A stretch of DNA of 64,000 nucleotides from Takakia lepidozioides (lineage: Eukaryota; Streptophyta; Takakiopsida; Takakiales; Takakiaceae). Location of the stretch: contig CM060731.1 of NCBI GenBank assembly GCA_030704615.1, forward strand, positions 78,968,756 through 79,032,755, read 5' to 3'. Positions 46,615 to 56,720 of the stretch are shown one piece after another. The notes below the pieces were generated by a model. The model did not search any database and was not told the origin of the DNA. It was given only the letters and a program-made list of their open reading frames with translations. Positions within the stretch are counted from its first letter, which is position 1, and each line of letters starts with the position of its first letter. A program made the position numbers and the translations under genes.

Positions 46615-46905
46615 AGTTTGTTTGTTTGTTTTGTTGTTTTGTTTTGTCACGTTGAGATGTCCCAAACCGGGAGGGCCCATGCATGGTGCTTGGTACCATT
46701 GGAAAGCCCTCGATGAGGAGGGGTGCACGGGCTTGGTTTCGGAATTTTTGGACCTGCGGTGTGGGTACTTTTGGTCGCTGTAAATTCATGAAAAATAGCA
46801 AAGTGGGCTTTCCTGGGACAATGATTGGAGCCTCAACGGGAGATATATCAATAATGATTGGATATATATTACTACTCAATAAATTCATAGAAAAAAATAA
46901 ATGGG
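46615..46905 (+). mobile_element. SINE-like dispersed element, copy 7
   Basis: The copy has (TTTGT)n and a core with a short internal deletion (GGTGTGGGTACTTTTGGTCG), and ends in the alternative tail TGATTGGATATATATTACTA. Confidence 0.7.
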
Positions 46906-47329
46906 GCCTTGACATGGAAGACGTACTTGGATACATAGGAGATTGCACTTGGTCTTAGATAACACTGGACACTTGGGCCTCTACATGGTAGATGCACTTG
47001 GATACATGAATAGAAGATTGCACTTGGGCTTAGATGGGCCTCGACATAGGAGACGCACTTGGTCTTAGATTTCAATTCTTCACATGGGCCAACAGCATAG
47101 GCTACATTAGAGGTCGCATTTGGGCCTCGACATAGGAGATGCACTGAGATACGTAGAAGATCTTACACTTGGGCTTAGATGGCATTGGACACTTGGGCCA
47201 ACGGCACAAGCTATCTTAGAGGTCGCATTTGGGGCTCGACATAGGAGACACACTTGGATGGATCGGGGATTGCACTTAGACTTAGATGACACTGGACACT
47301 TGGGCCAATGGCACACGCTACCCTAGTCA
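46906..47329 (-). repeat. Satellite-like array, reverse orientation
   Basis: Units show GGAGATTGCACTTGGTC, GGGCCTCTACATGG and GAGGTCGCATTTGGGCCTC. The block ends CTACCCTAG directly before the next SINE-like copy. Confidence 0.8.
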
Positions 47330-47651
47330 ATATATGAAGGAAGTCAGTTTGTTTGTTTGTTTAGTTTTGTAGCGTTGAGATGTCCCAAACCACAAGGCCC
47401 CAGCCCTGGTGCTTGGTACCGTTGGAAAGCCCTCAATGAGGAGGGGTGTACCGGCTTGGTCTCATGATTTTTGGACCTATGGTGTGAGTGATGTCGAGTT
47501 TCAAGTACTTCTGATCACAGGAAATTCGTGAAAAATAGCAAAAGGGGCTTTCCTAGGACAATTATTGGAGCCTCGACGGGAGATATACCAATAATGATTG
47601 GATATATTACTATTCAATAAATTCATGGAAAAAAATAAATTGGGCCTTGAC
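47330..47651 (+). mobile_element. SINE-like dispersed element, copy 8, interrupted at its 3' end by a MITE
   Basis: The copy begins GTCAATATATGAAGGAAGTC, followed by (TTTGT)n, the core and the alternative tail (ATTGGATATATTACTATTC). The 3' junction into satellite sequence (GGGCCTTGAC) is split by the 281-bp element that follows. Confidence 0.75.
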
Positions 47652-47932
47652 CAGTGTTTATTTTTCAAATTTTCAAAATAACAGGAGTGACTACTGAGTT
47701 TTGCAAGAAATAGCCATATTTTCTATTCATCTCCTGAAATTTGGACAGAATCATCCTCCTCTATACTTTCATCCAAGTATATATCATCCATATTAGGCAA
47801 ATTCATCCAAGATTTATAATTTGTTTTGGAGAAGTTTGGCGATTTCATCCATGAGAAAATAGGAAATTTATGACATAATATTCGATTTTTATTTTTGAGG
47901 TCGAAAAAGTGCGAAATTTAATAAAAACACTG
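47652..47932. mobile_element. hAT-type MITE with 8-bp target-site duplication
   Basis: This 281-bp insertion is bounded by inverted termini (CAGTGTTTATTTTTCAAA at the left; AATAAAAACACTG at the right). It is flanked on both sides by the direct repeat GCCTTGAC. CAGTG-type termini with an 8-bp duplication are diagnostic of the hAT superfamily. The inside is AT-rich and has no transposase frame, so it is non-autonomous. The empty site is the satellite phrase GGGCCTTGACATAGGAG, known from other copies here. Confidence 0.88.
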
Positions 47933-48595
47933 GCCTTGACATAGGAGACGTACTTCAATATATACTATAGGGCCCACCCCCGAAAGGGGGCAGTAGCCGT
48001 GAGGCGAAGTGGCTCTCAATTACGCCGGCTGCGTCCGGAGTCTTTTTTATCTCTCTCTACATAGGAGATTGCACTTGGGCTTATTAGATAACATTGGACA
48101 CTTGGGCCTCTACATGGGAGATGCACTTGGTTAGTACATGAATTGCACTTGGGCTTAGATGGACCTCGACATAGGAGGCGTACTTGAATACATAGGAAAT
48201 TGCACTTGGTCTTAGATTTCAATTCTTCACACATGGACCAACGGCAGAGGCTACACTAGAGGTCACATAAATGGGCCTCGACATAGGAGACGCACCGGGA
48301 TACATAGGAAATTGCACTTGGTATTAGATTTCAATTCTTCACACATGGGTCAAAGGTATAGGCTACCCTAGAGGTCGCACTTGGGCCTCGACATAGGAGA
48401 CGCACTGGGATACATAGAATATCTTACCCTTGGGCTTAGATGACACTGGACACTTCGGCCAATGGCACATGCTATCCTAGAGGTCGCATCTGGCCTCGAC
48501 ATAGAAGATGCACGAATTGGATACATAGGGGATTGCACCTTGGACTTAGATGACACTTGACACTTGGGCCAACGGCATAGGCTACCCTCGTATGA
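47933..48595 (-). repeat. Satellite-like array, interrupted by a hairpin element
   Basis: The array resumes with GCCTTGACATAGGAGACG, is interrupted at 47966-48060, and then continues with GCACTTGGGCTTATTAG, ACACATGGACCAACGG and GAGGTCGCACTTGGGCCTC to about 48595. Confidence 0.78.
47966..48060 (+). repeat. Short conserved hairpin-bearing element, copy B
   Basis: The element starts CTATAGGGCCCACCCCCG, forms a CCCCCGAAAGGGGG hairpin and contains AGTAGCCGTGAGGCGAAGTG. It ends GGAGTCTTTTTTATCTCTCT with a T6 run that could serve as a pol III terminator. It is the partner of 25668-25761 and lies in the same satellite context. Confidence 0.65.
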
Positions 48596-48767
48596 ATGAA
48601 AATTGTGCCACATAGTTGGTCGCAGTTGTGTGAACAAGTTGGTAAATTAGCCATATGTAACTATTGTGTGGACATGAAAGTTAGTGTTCTAGGCGTGTTG
48701 ACTATTGGCTATCTAATTGCTGTTACGTACTGCCATCCGTGCATGGAAAGAAACGGAGAACAATTGG

Positions 48768-49072
48768 AATCAATACATGAAGCGAGACGTTTGTTTTATT
48801 TTGTTTGTTTTGTAGCGTCGTTGAGATCTCCCAAACCGCGAGGCCCCAACCCCGGTGCTTGGTACCGTTGGAAAGCCCTCGATGAGGAGGAATGCACCGG
48901 TTTGGTCTCATGATTTTTGGACCTGCGGTGTGGGAGATATGGAATTTCAAGTACTTTTGGTCACTGGAAATTCTCGAAACATTGCAAAGTGGGAATTCTT
49001 GGAGTCTTGACAGGAGAGATATCAAGGGAAAGGTCTCCGGTTCAAATCTGGTCATAGGCTATGTGGAAAGCC
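48768..49072 (+). mobile_element. SINE-like dispersed element, copy 9
   Basis: The copy begins GAATCAATACATGAAGCGAG, followed by (TTTGT)n, the core, a short deletion before GGAGTCTTGACAGGAGAG, the B-box-like GGTTCAAATC and GGCTATGTGG. Its 3' end abuts the minisatellite without a poly-A tail. Confidence 0.75.
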
Positions 49073-49941
49073 CGTCACAGCCCCACAGGCCACTGGGCAC
49101 AGCCTGTCACAGCCCCTCACAGCCCGTCACAGCCCCACAGGCGAGTGGGCACAGCCTGTCACAGCCCCTCACACCCCCACAGGTGAGTGGGCACACCCTG
49201 TCACAGCCCCTCACAGCCCCACAGGCCATAGGGCACAGCCTGTCACAGCCCCTTGTAGCCCGTCACAGCCCCACGGGCCACAGGGCACAGCCTGTCACAG
49301 CCTGTCACATCCCGTCACAGCCCCACAGGCCACAGGGCACAGCCCCTCATAGCCCATCACAGCTTGCCATAGCCTGTCACAGCCCGTCACCATAGGGCAC
49401 AGCCTGTCACAGCCCGCCACAGCCCATCACAGCCCATCACAACTTGTCACAGCTCGCCACAGCCTGTCACAGCCCGTCACAGCCCCACAGGCCTCAGGGC
49501 ACAGTCTGTCACAGCCCGTCACAGCCCCACAGGCCTCAGGGCACAGCCCGTCACAGCCCCAAAGACCACTGGGCACAGCCTGTCACAGCTCACCACAGCC
49601 TGACACAGCCCGTCACAGCCCCACAGGGCACAGGGCACAGCCTGTCACAGCTAGCCACAGCCTATCACAGCCCCTCATAGCCCGTCACAGCTTGCCACAG
49701 CCTGTCACAGCCCGTCACAGCCCCACAGGCCACAGGGCACAGCCTGTCACAGCCCGCCACAGCCCATCACAGCTTGCCACAGCCTGTCACAGCCCGTCAC
49801 AGCCCCAAAGGCCACTGGGCACAGCCTGTCACAGCCCCTCACAGCCCCACAGGGCACAGGGCACAGCCTGTCACAGCCCCACAGGCCTCAGGCACGGCCT
49901 GTCACAGCCCCTCACAGCCCGTCACAGCCCCATCCATGGCC
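49073..49941. repeat. CACAGCC minisatellite, about 870 bp
   Basis: Irregular tandem combinations of GTCACAGCCTGTCACAGCC, CCCACAGGCCACAGGGCA and CCTCACAGCCCGTCACAGC, with a basic period near 10 bp and a higher-order period near 50-60 bp. The open frames inside (GHSLSQPLTAPQ repeats) are a by-product of the repeat length. A diverged, inverted stretch of the same type is at 60961-61220. Confidence 0.92.
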
Positions 49942-51756
49942 GCTCTGGCAGTTTAGCCATTTCTCCAAGGGGTTTAGCCACGCCAAGCTAGGGTTTGTGT
50001 CTCTTGGATCCTAGGCTTCTTTCCACCGAGCTATGGCAGCTGTGAGGAAATCAGCAAGGTATTCTTGCTCTTTCGGCTCCCACACACCACCATAGTAGCC
50101 CTAAGCCATGAGGTGGTTGTCACAAACCAAGCCTTCTTTCTCACTTAGCCTCCCCAAACACGCCACTAAACTCAATGGCAAACAACCAAGCCCTGCTGGT
50201 TCCCAGCCCTTGTGAGCACTCATTCAAGCACTCTCCTTGGCCATAGCATCTGTCTTAGAGCCTATTCCAGCCCCCTACACCTGCTGCTTCAAGAGTTGCG
50301 CTCCCTTCAAGCTTGAAGTTGAAACCCCAACTCACATAGGCCCTACAAGTGCTTTTCTTTCACTCCAAGTGGAAACCAGCCCTAGACCTTCCGTTCTAGC
50401 TCTCTAAAGCTTGAAAACAAGAGCCTCAATGGGCTGAAGGCATGCTCCACACATGCCCCACTCTCACCATAAGAGAATCAGCTCCTTTGCTTCATTTCTT
50501 GCACCCACAAACCTGAAAATACAAGCTTCAGCAGGCTGAAAGCATGCTCCACATGCCCTACAGGGAAACCAGCCCCTTCCTTCCTTTCTTGCACTCCCAC
50601 ACCTGAAAGTGCAAGCCTTCACCAGGCTGATAGCATGCTCCACACATGCATTGCCCTCACATAAGGGAAGTCAGCCCTTCCATCTTCCTTGCTTGCCCTC
50701 CCAGCTTGAAGATGGAAGCTTCAATGAGCTGAATACATGCTCCACACATGCAACCTCTTCACACAAGAGATATCAGCCCCCTATCTTGGCTCCTTGGCTC
50801 CTTGATGCTCTCTAAGACAAGACTAAGCACTCCACAGCCTTTGCCAAGCTCGTGAAACCCTAAGGCTTACATTTCCAGCCACAAGACACTTCTCTTGTGG
50901 TGCAAGAGCTCTTCTTCCAAGCTCTGAAACCCTAGGTGCACATTCCATGGCCTTGCCGCACCTCTTAGCTCCTGTTCCAGCCCTGCTCTTGCCATGACAA
51001 GAGCCCTCTCAATGCTGAAGCTCAAGATTGAAACCCAATCTCACCATACTCCACAAAGTGCACTGATTTGCCCCAAACCAAATCAGCCCTTTCGCTTGGT
51101 CTTGCAATCCTTCACACAATGAAAGCTCGCATTCCCAAGTCCAGTTCTCAGCTTTGCCACCAAAGCCACTATAACCTGCTCTTGACTGGTCCTCTTCCCA
51201 ATCGTGCTTGCTCATGCATGTACACGATCTGAAACCATCAAGGTGCTCTGGAATTACCTACAGCATGGTGCTTTCATCTCTGAAGCTGAAGATCGAATGC
51301 CAAGGTCTACCACCTCGTAACCCACATCGCCTCCGCTTCTAACAACCAAGAGCTCCACGGTGCTCCTTGCATAACAACTTGGTTTCTCTCATTCTCAAGA
51401 AAAAACCACAAGTGCTACAACTAACTCGTATCTGGCACTCACAGATACGAGCTAATCTTTCTCGAGTGATAAAGAAGAAGAATACAAGCACGAGCTCACA
51501 AATCTGAAACATAAACTCATGCATATATAACCTCATCACTCAAATACAAGTCAAGCCAAGTGCATCCCACGCCATGGGGAATCCACACTACGGCGCCATA
51601 GCTAGGCGCGGTGAGGCTCAACTCGAGAAAGATGAGCCTTCCGCGCTTGCTGTGAAGATAACCACTCCAGGGCCTAAATCTGCCTTGACCCTTGGATTGA
51701 CACTTGGGCCAATCCCAAATGTCAATATGTAAAAGCTAGCTATTTCCTAGCTAGTT
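49942..51756. other. No gene recognised; weak about 100-bp repeat at 50430-50790
   Basis: The phrase GGCTGAAAGCATGCTCCACA followed by CATGC recurs four times (near 50435, 50540, 50630 and 50730) with intervening GCACTCCCACACCTGAAA variants. The whole stretch is Leu/Ser/Pro-codon-like but has no long frame. It may be the internal or terminal region of an unrecognised retroelement. Confidence 0.4.
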
Positions 51757-52781
51757 TCACACTAGTGGTAAAATAACTTGACAACTCTCTGCATCATCGG
51801 CGTGTTTTTTGAAGGTTTGCCACGCACGTTTCTCGGCAAGGTTGCGAACATCTTGCTCCAACAAGAAATCATCGCGGGTCCATGCATCGCCCAAGCCGGT
51901 GTTGTTCATCACGTGCTCTTTATGCTCCATCATGATTTGGGCGACCGACAGGCCTCGGCACAAACACTTGACGACCCAGGCTTTCAATTCCTCGCTAATG
52001 TGTGGTGCATAGGCGTGGCGGGTGTTCCTGAACTCTGCGGACTTCCCATGCAAGGGTTTCCCTTGCGAGGGTTTCCCTTGCGCATCTGTATGCTCCATGT
52101 TGTTGTAGTACGTGAGGACACAGATGTCAGGGGCGAGATAGCATTGCTGGACCTTGAAACAGCATTGGCAACCACGTTTGTAAGACTCTTCATACTCCGA
52201 CTTCTTTCTCCTTGGGCCTTTATGAGGGCAAGATGTTCCAGCACCCACAAGAGGTCCTCCACGCTTCTGTTTTGGATCCTCCACTATTGCCTTGTTGGTG
52301 CGTTTGTCATCAGGACCGTAGCAGCATTGATACCTGGACATAAAATTCTAAAATCGATATCCAACGACTTAAGAAAGCATAAAATCAGAGAACTCGTGAA
52401 ACCTAAAAATGGCAACAGACATGCAATGAACGTCAAAATGACTGAGGATGGTGCACACATAATACTGGACATAAATGTGTTGGCTTTGGGTGCTTTTCGC
52501 GAGCCGGGTTCCACTTTAGAATGGACATTCATCCAAAACTGAGTGGGGTAGTCCTCCAAACTCTCCTCTCCCAGGACGAAGTCACCAACTCTATCCCAAG
52601 GTATGCAGGCCTTTTCAACAATCACTCGCACACCCATAAACCCATATTGCGTCTCACTCTTCCAATGGAGATCCTTCCTGTTGAAGGGTCCTGGTTTTGC
52701 TGTTTGCAAACATTGTCGAAGAGGCCGTATAAGCGGGCTTTCCGTGATCAGTATATCATCGGGTTTTGCTTCCACGTCCAT
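51757..52781 (-). pseudogene. MULE/FAR1-like transposase N-terminal region, 3' truncated (tentative)
   Basis: The minus-strand exon 52781 to about 52460 starts MDVEAKPDDILITESP and contains HWKSETQYGFMGVRVIVEKA. After a probable intron ending ATGTCCAG near 52336, a second exon runs to 51757. It contains YQCCYGPDDKRTNKA, SCPHKGPRRKKSEYEESYKR, GCQCCFKV, LTYYNNMEHTDAQG, YAPHISEELKAWVVKCL and TRDDFLLEQDVRNLAEKRAW. The Cys/His pattern followed by an H-x-D/H segment resembles the WRKY-GCM1-type finger of MULE-derived proteins. No catalytic DDE region follows, so the gene is truncated. It lies directly inside the GC-rich terminal segment at 52985-53272. The family assignment is an inference from motif layout. 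Confidence 0.45.
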
Positions 52782-52984
52782 GCCCTATACAGTACAAAGG
52801 ACAAGCTTCTGAACATGCAAGAAACGCGCCGCAGTACAAGACACAATCGACAACGTGCCACGAGAACAGTGCGCACGTCCGCGGCTGCTAGCAAGTGGCA
52901 GGCGGCAGGGATGCAAGTTTGAATTGCAGCCCTAAAAATGGAGGGCTCGGATGGGTTATGGGAATGGACGGTGGCGATCCTGCG

Positions 52985-53272
52985 CCGTCAGCGGACTGGA
53001 TGGCAGGGGACTAGGCAGCGGACAGGCGGGCAGACTGCTGGGCAGCCGACTGGCCAGCATCGGACTGGCAGACTGGAGGGCAGCGGACTCGTGGGCGGGG
53101 GACTGGCCACGCGGCGGACGGGGGCGCGGACGCAGTTGCTGCAGTCGCGCCCGCGGCTAGGTGACCGCGCGCAGCGACGGGCGGGTGCTGGGGAGCCGGG
53201 TGTCCGTGCGCGGGGCCCACCAGCCACATCGCACGTGCCCATTGAAGACCATATTATCTTAAAATGAGAGGC
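52985..53272 (-). repeat. GC-rich terminal segment, inverted partner of 35998-36267
   Basis: On the minus strand it starts GGCCTCTCATTTTAAGATAA and then reads TGGTCTTCAATGGGCACGTG, and continues GC-rich with CAGTCCGCTGGC-type repeats. Identity to the partner is high by eye over about 270 bp. The outer boundary is sharp at 53272. Confidence 0.7.
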
Positions 53273-53283
53273 CATTGCAATAG

Positions 53284-53440
53284 TTGTATGAACGTTTATT
53301 GAGAACAAAATTTTGTTTTAATTGTAATAAATAATAACAACCTACAATTTTTGTCAATACATAACAATAAATAGTGTATGTGATTCATAAATGTAATGAC
53401 CAAAGTTGATACATTTATTGTAGTAGTTGATTTTTTTTAT
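53284..53440. repeat. Flank unit of the palindrome array, copy 1
   Basis: The unit reads GTATGAACGTTTATTGAGAA, ATTTTGTTTTAATTGTAATA, GATTCATAAATGTAATGACC, ATACATTTATTGTAGTAG. It recurs at 53737-53935 and 55127-55290. Confidence 0.8.
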
Positions 53441-53736
53441 ATCCCTTAAGACTCTTTAATGCCGCCGTAAGGAGTCCAATGGGCAATTATAAATAATAAT
53501 CTACATATTTTTATTTCCTCCCTCTTAGGACTCCTTAGGGTTGTCCTAAGGAGTCCTAAGAATAATTATAAATAATAATCTATATCTTTTCATTTTCCCA
53601 CTCTTAAACTTCTTGGGGGTGCCTTAAAGAGTTTTCTAAGGGCGACTATTTATAGTAATTCATATATTTCTATTTCTCCTCTCTTTCAACTTTTTAGGGC
53701 CACCATCTGAAAGTTTATTTAAAGATAGATGTCCAT

Positions 53737-53935
53737 GCATTATAAATGGATATATGAATATTTATCGAAAATAAAATTTCAGTAAATAGCTGTATGAACG
53801 TGACAAAATTTTGTTTTAATTGTAATAAATAGTGACAACCTACAAATTTTGTTGGTAGATACCAATAAGTGGTACATCCGATTCATAAATTTAATGACCA
53901 AAGTCGATACATTTATTGTAGTACTTGATTTTTAT
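53737..53935. repeat. Flank unit of the palindrome array, copy 2
   Basis: Starts GTCCATGCATTATAAATGG, contains ATTTTGTTTTAATTGTAATA and ends CGATACATTTATTGTAGTAC. It is longer at its left end than copy 1. Confidence 0.85.
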
Positions 53936-55126
53936 TTTTATTTTCCTAAGGAGTTTTAAGGGCAATTATAAATAACATATATATATATATATATATATTC
54001 TTTTTCTTCCTCTTAGGACTCCTTAGGACTGTCCTAAGGAGTCCTAAAGGCAATTATTATTTATTTATTTATTTCTCCTCTTAGGACTCCTTAGGACAGT
54101 CCTAAGGAGTCCTAAAGGTGTATATATATATATATATTTTTTTTTCTTCCTCTTAGGACTCCTTAGGACTGTCCTAAGGAGTCCTAAAGGCAATTATTAT
54201 TTATTTATTTATTTCTCCTCTTAGGACTCCTTAGGACAGTCCTAAGGAGTCTTAAGGGCAAATATATATATATTTTCCTCCTCTTAGGACTCCTTAGGAC
54301 TGTCCTAAGGAGTCCTAAGGGCAATTATAAATAACAATTTTTTTCTTTCTTTTCTTAAGACTCCTTAGGACAGTCCTAAGGAGTCTTAAGGGAAAAAAAA
54401 TATATATATTCCTCCTCTTAGGACTCCTTAGGACTGTCCTAAGGAGTCATAACAGCAATTATATATATATATATATATATATATTCCTTTTACGAGTCCT
54501 TAGGACAATCTTAAGGAGTCCTAAGGGTAATTATATATTAAATATATATATATATATTCTTTCTCTTAGGACTCCTTAGGACTGTCCTAAGGAGTCCTAA
54601 GGGTGTATATATATATATATATTTCTTCCTCTTAGGACTCCTTAGGACTGTCATAAGGAGTCCTAAAAATAATTATAAATAATTTGTTTTGTTTTGTTTT
54701 GTTTTGTTTTTTTTCCTCTTCTTAGGACTCCTTAGGACTGTCCTAAGGAGTCCTAAGGGCAATTATAAATTATAATTGTTTTTTTTTTTCTTCCTCTTAG
54801 AATTCCTTAGGACTGTCCTAAGGACAATTATAATTAACATTTTTTATTTTTTTTTCCCTCCTCTTAGGACTCCTTAGGACTATCCTAAGGAGTCCTAAGG
54901 GGAATTATAAATAATAATTTATATGTATTTATTTTCTCGCTCTTAGGACTCCTTAGGGCCATCCTAAAGAGTCTTAAGAACAATTATAAAAAATAATTTA
55001 TATCTTTTTATTTCCCACCTCTTAGGACTCCTTAGGAGTGCTCTAAGGAGTTATATATATAACAATTTATTATTGTAATTTATATATTTCTTTTTTCTCC
55101 CTCTTGCGATTATCTAGATAGATGTC

Positions 55127-55290
55127 CATGCATTAGAAATGGATGTATGAACATTTATCAAAAATAAAAAATTGTTTTAATTGTAATAAATGATGATAAC
55201 TTACAATTTTTGCTAGTAGATACCAATAAACGGTACATCCGATTCATAAATATAATGACCAAAGTCGATACATTTATTGTAGTACTGAAT
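55127..55290. repeat. Flank unit of the palindrome array, copy 3
   Basis: Starts GTCCATGCATTAGAAATGG and ends CGATACATTTATTGTAGTAC. It has the same orientation as copies 1 and 2, so the palindrome array lies between direct repeats. Confidence 0.85.
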
Positions 55291-55330
55291 TTTTTAATTT
55301 CCCTAAGGAGTCGTAAGGGCGTCCTGATGA

Positions 55331-55960
55331 TAATTTATAACAATTTATTTATTTGTTTAGTTTTACTTATTTTTAGTTACCATCTTTTTAGTCATCACCT
55401 AAATTAAAATTATTAAAAGTTTAGTTATCAAAGTTATATTATTTTATGAACTAAATTAGTAGATGTTTACTATTTAAAATAATCAAAAGTTATTTTAAAT
55501 CTGACTGTTACTTTATTGCTACATGGAACTAAACATAGGCTTATTATTCCACTTAAGTTTAGAAATGGTTTGGCATCCTTCTATCTTTGCTAGACTGAGC
55601 AATCGGTGAACCAGATGCGTTTCTAGCACTTGTCCCGTTGTGGATGCTCTAGGAGGCTTCCCTTGATTGTATTGCCTTATGGCCCTGTTGAGGTTATTTT
55701 TTCGTCGTTGTTTTTTTTTTTGTTTTTTGTTTTTTGTTTTTTTTTCTTCTTGGGTGAACAGGGGACCATGCCCTGGATTAGATTTATTAAGTTTCTCCCG
55801 GGAAAAACAATTAATACCCCTGATTACACCATGAGGCACACACACAGTAGTCAGTGAGAATTGAACCGACCTCCTAAATTTGAGTAACAAGGCCTCTGTC
55901 CCCTTTACTTTTTTTTCTTTTAAAATAAAAAATAAAAAAAATCTTTAAGTTTATAGTCTT
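55331..55960. other. No gene recognised; T-rich runs
   Basis: AT-rich DNA with poly-T/TTTTTG runs at about 55708-55745. No coding signal is seen. Confidence 0.4.
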
Positions 55961-55966
55961 GTACTA

Positions 55967-56720
55967 TTGTGTGCTCATCATAGTCTTTGTATAGGTGAAT
56001 GTGGGTTTACCGTTTGAGCAATTATGGGTTGTCCATTGAACAAAATCAATATACACATATGCGATCAGAACTATCCTTATTTCTATAAATCTCAATCTAT
56101 ATATGAGAGCTCCATGTAACCTCCAAAGGCCTTGCATGGACTTGACAATGGTAGTGCCCTTTGTATATATATTGCCAATGAGCATGATCAAATTTTGCAA
56201 ATATCCAAGATCAAACATAATAGCTAGCATGCAGGCAAGATCAATGGACCCAAATGCATTCTTAAAAGCAATGTATAATGTTAAGTATAAGTCTTCATGA
56301 ATGAAACGTGCATCTTCTAGGGCAGAGATAATGAGCTGGTTTTGTCGAGTTGTGTTTGTTGCAGTTCTAAATTTCTCCTGCGAGTCAATGAAGATTTGGT
56401 GTTGTTCTCCAAATGATGTGAGGAGGGTGTTGAGGGTGCCGGGAAATAATATATAGGATATTGGCGAGAGCTATAGGCCTGCAATTGCCTTATTGGGTAG
56501 GTCATATTTTTTGTAATGAATATGAAACGACAATTTTTCTAGCATTTGGGTATTTAATGGAGTTGATAGCACATTATAAAGAAGTGATGCTGGTGTGGGT
56601 CTAATGCTTTGAGTATTTCATTAGCTATGTTGTACGGGCCTGACGTGTTGGAGTTGGAGAGGGATTTGAGGCATGAGCGATAGATCTCTACGGTGAGGTA
56701 TGTGCTAAAGTTGATTTGTA
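55967..56720 (-). mobile_element. Degenerate LINE reverse-transcriptase relic
   Basis: On the minus strand, pieces of a non-LTR reverse transcriptase appear in the correct order but in several frames: SGPYNIANEILKALDP, LLTSFGEQHQIFIDSQEKFR, TRQNQLIISALEDARF, AFKNAFGSID (degenerate palm motif A) and DLGYLQNLIMLIGNIYTKG. Stops and frameshifts are frequent. It is a different LINE family from the one in the BUB3 intron. Confidence 0.75.

Larger units (their letters stand above)
53441..55330. repeat. Array of about 17 near-perfect palindromes with AT-rich spacers
   Basis: The monomer is CTTAGGACTCCTTAGGAC, one centre base, then its reverse complement (37 nt in all). Each half also contains the smaller palindrome TCCTTAGGA. 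Copies centre near 53541, 54026, 54097, 54167, 54237, 54300, 54370, 54435, 54508, 54582, 54646, 54735, 54812, 54880, 54957 and 55037, with partial ones near 53610 and 55305. Spacers are GGCAATTATAAATAATAAT-type or (TA)n. Centre bases alternate between T and A, which is the same palindrome read from either strand. Spacing is about 65-80 bp, with a larger gap at 53.6-54.0 kb. Confidence 0.95.

Noticed and set aside
48892-49991. Long open frames encoding Ser-Gln-Pro repeats
   Set aside because: They are a by-product of minisatellite periodicity, with no start context or conservation.
53441-55330. CRISPR-like array of regularly spaced palindromic repeats
   Set aside because: The spacers are similar AT-rich sequences and not unique, the repeats vary, and the context is a plant nuclear genome. 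It is a palindromic satellite-like array.
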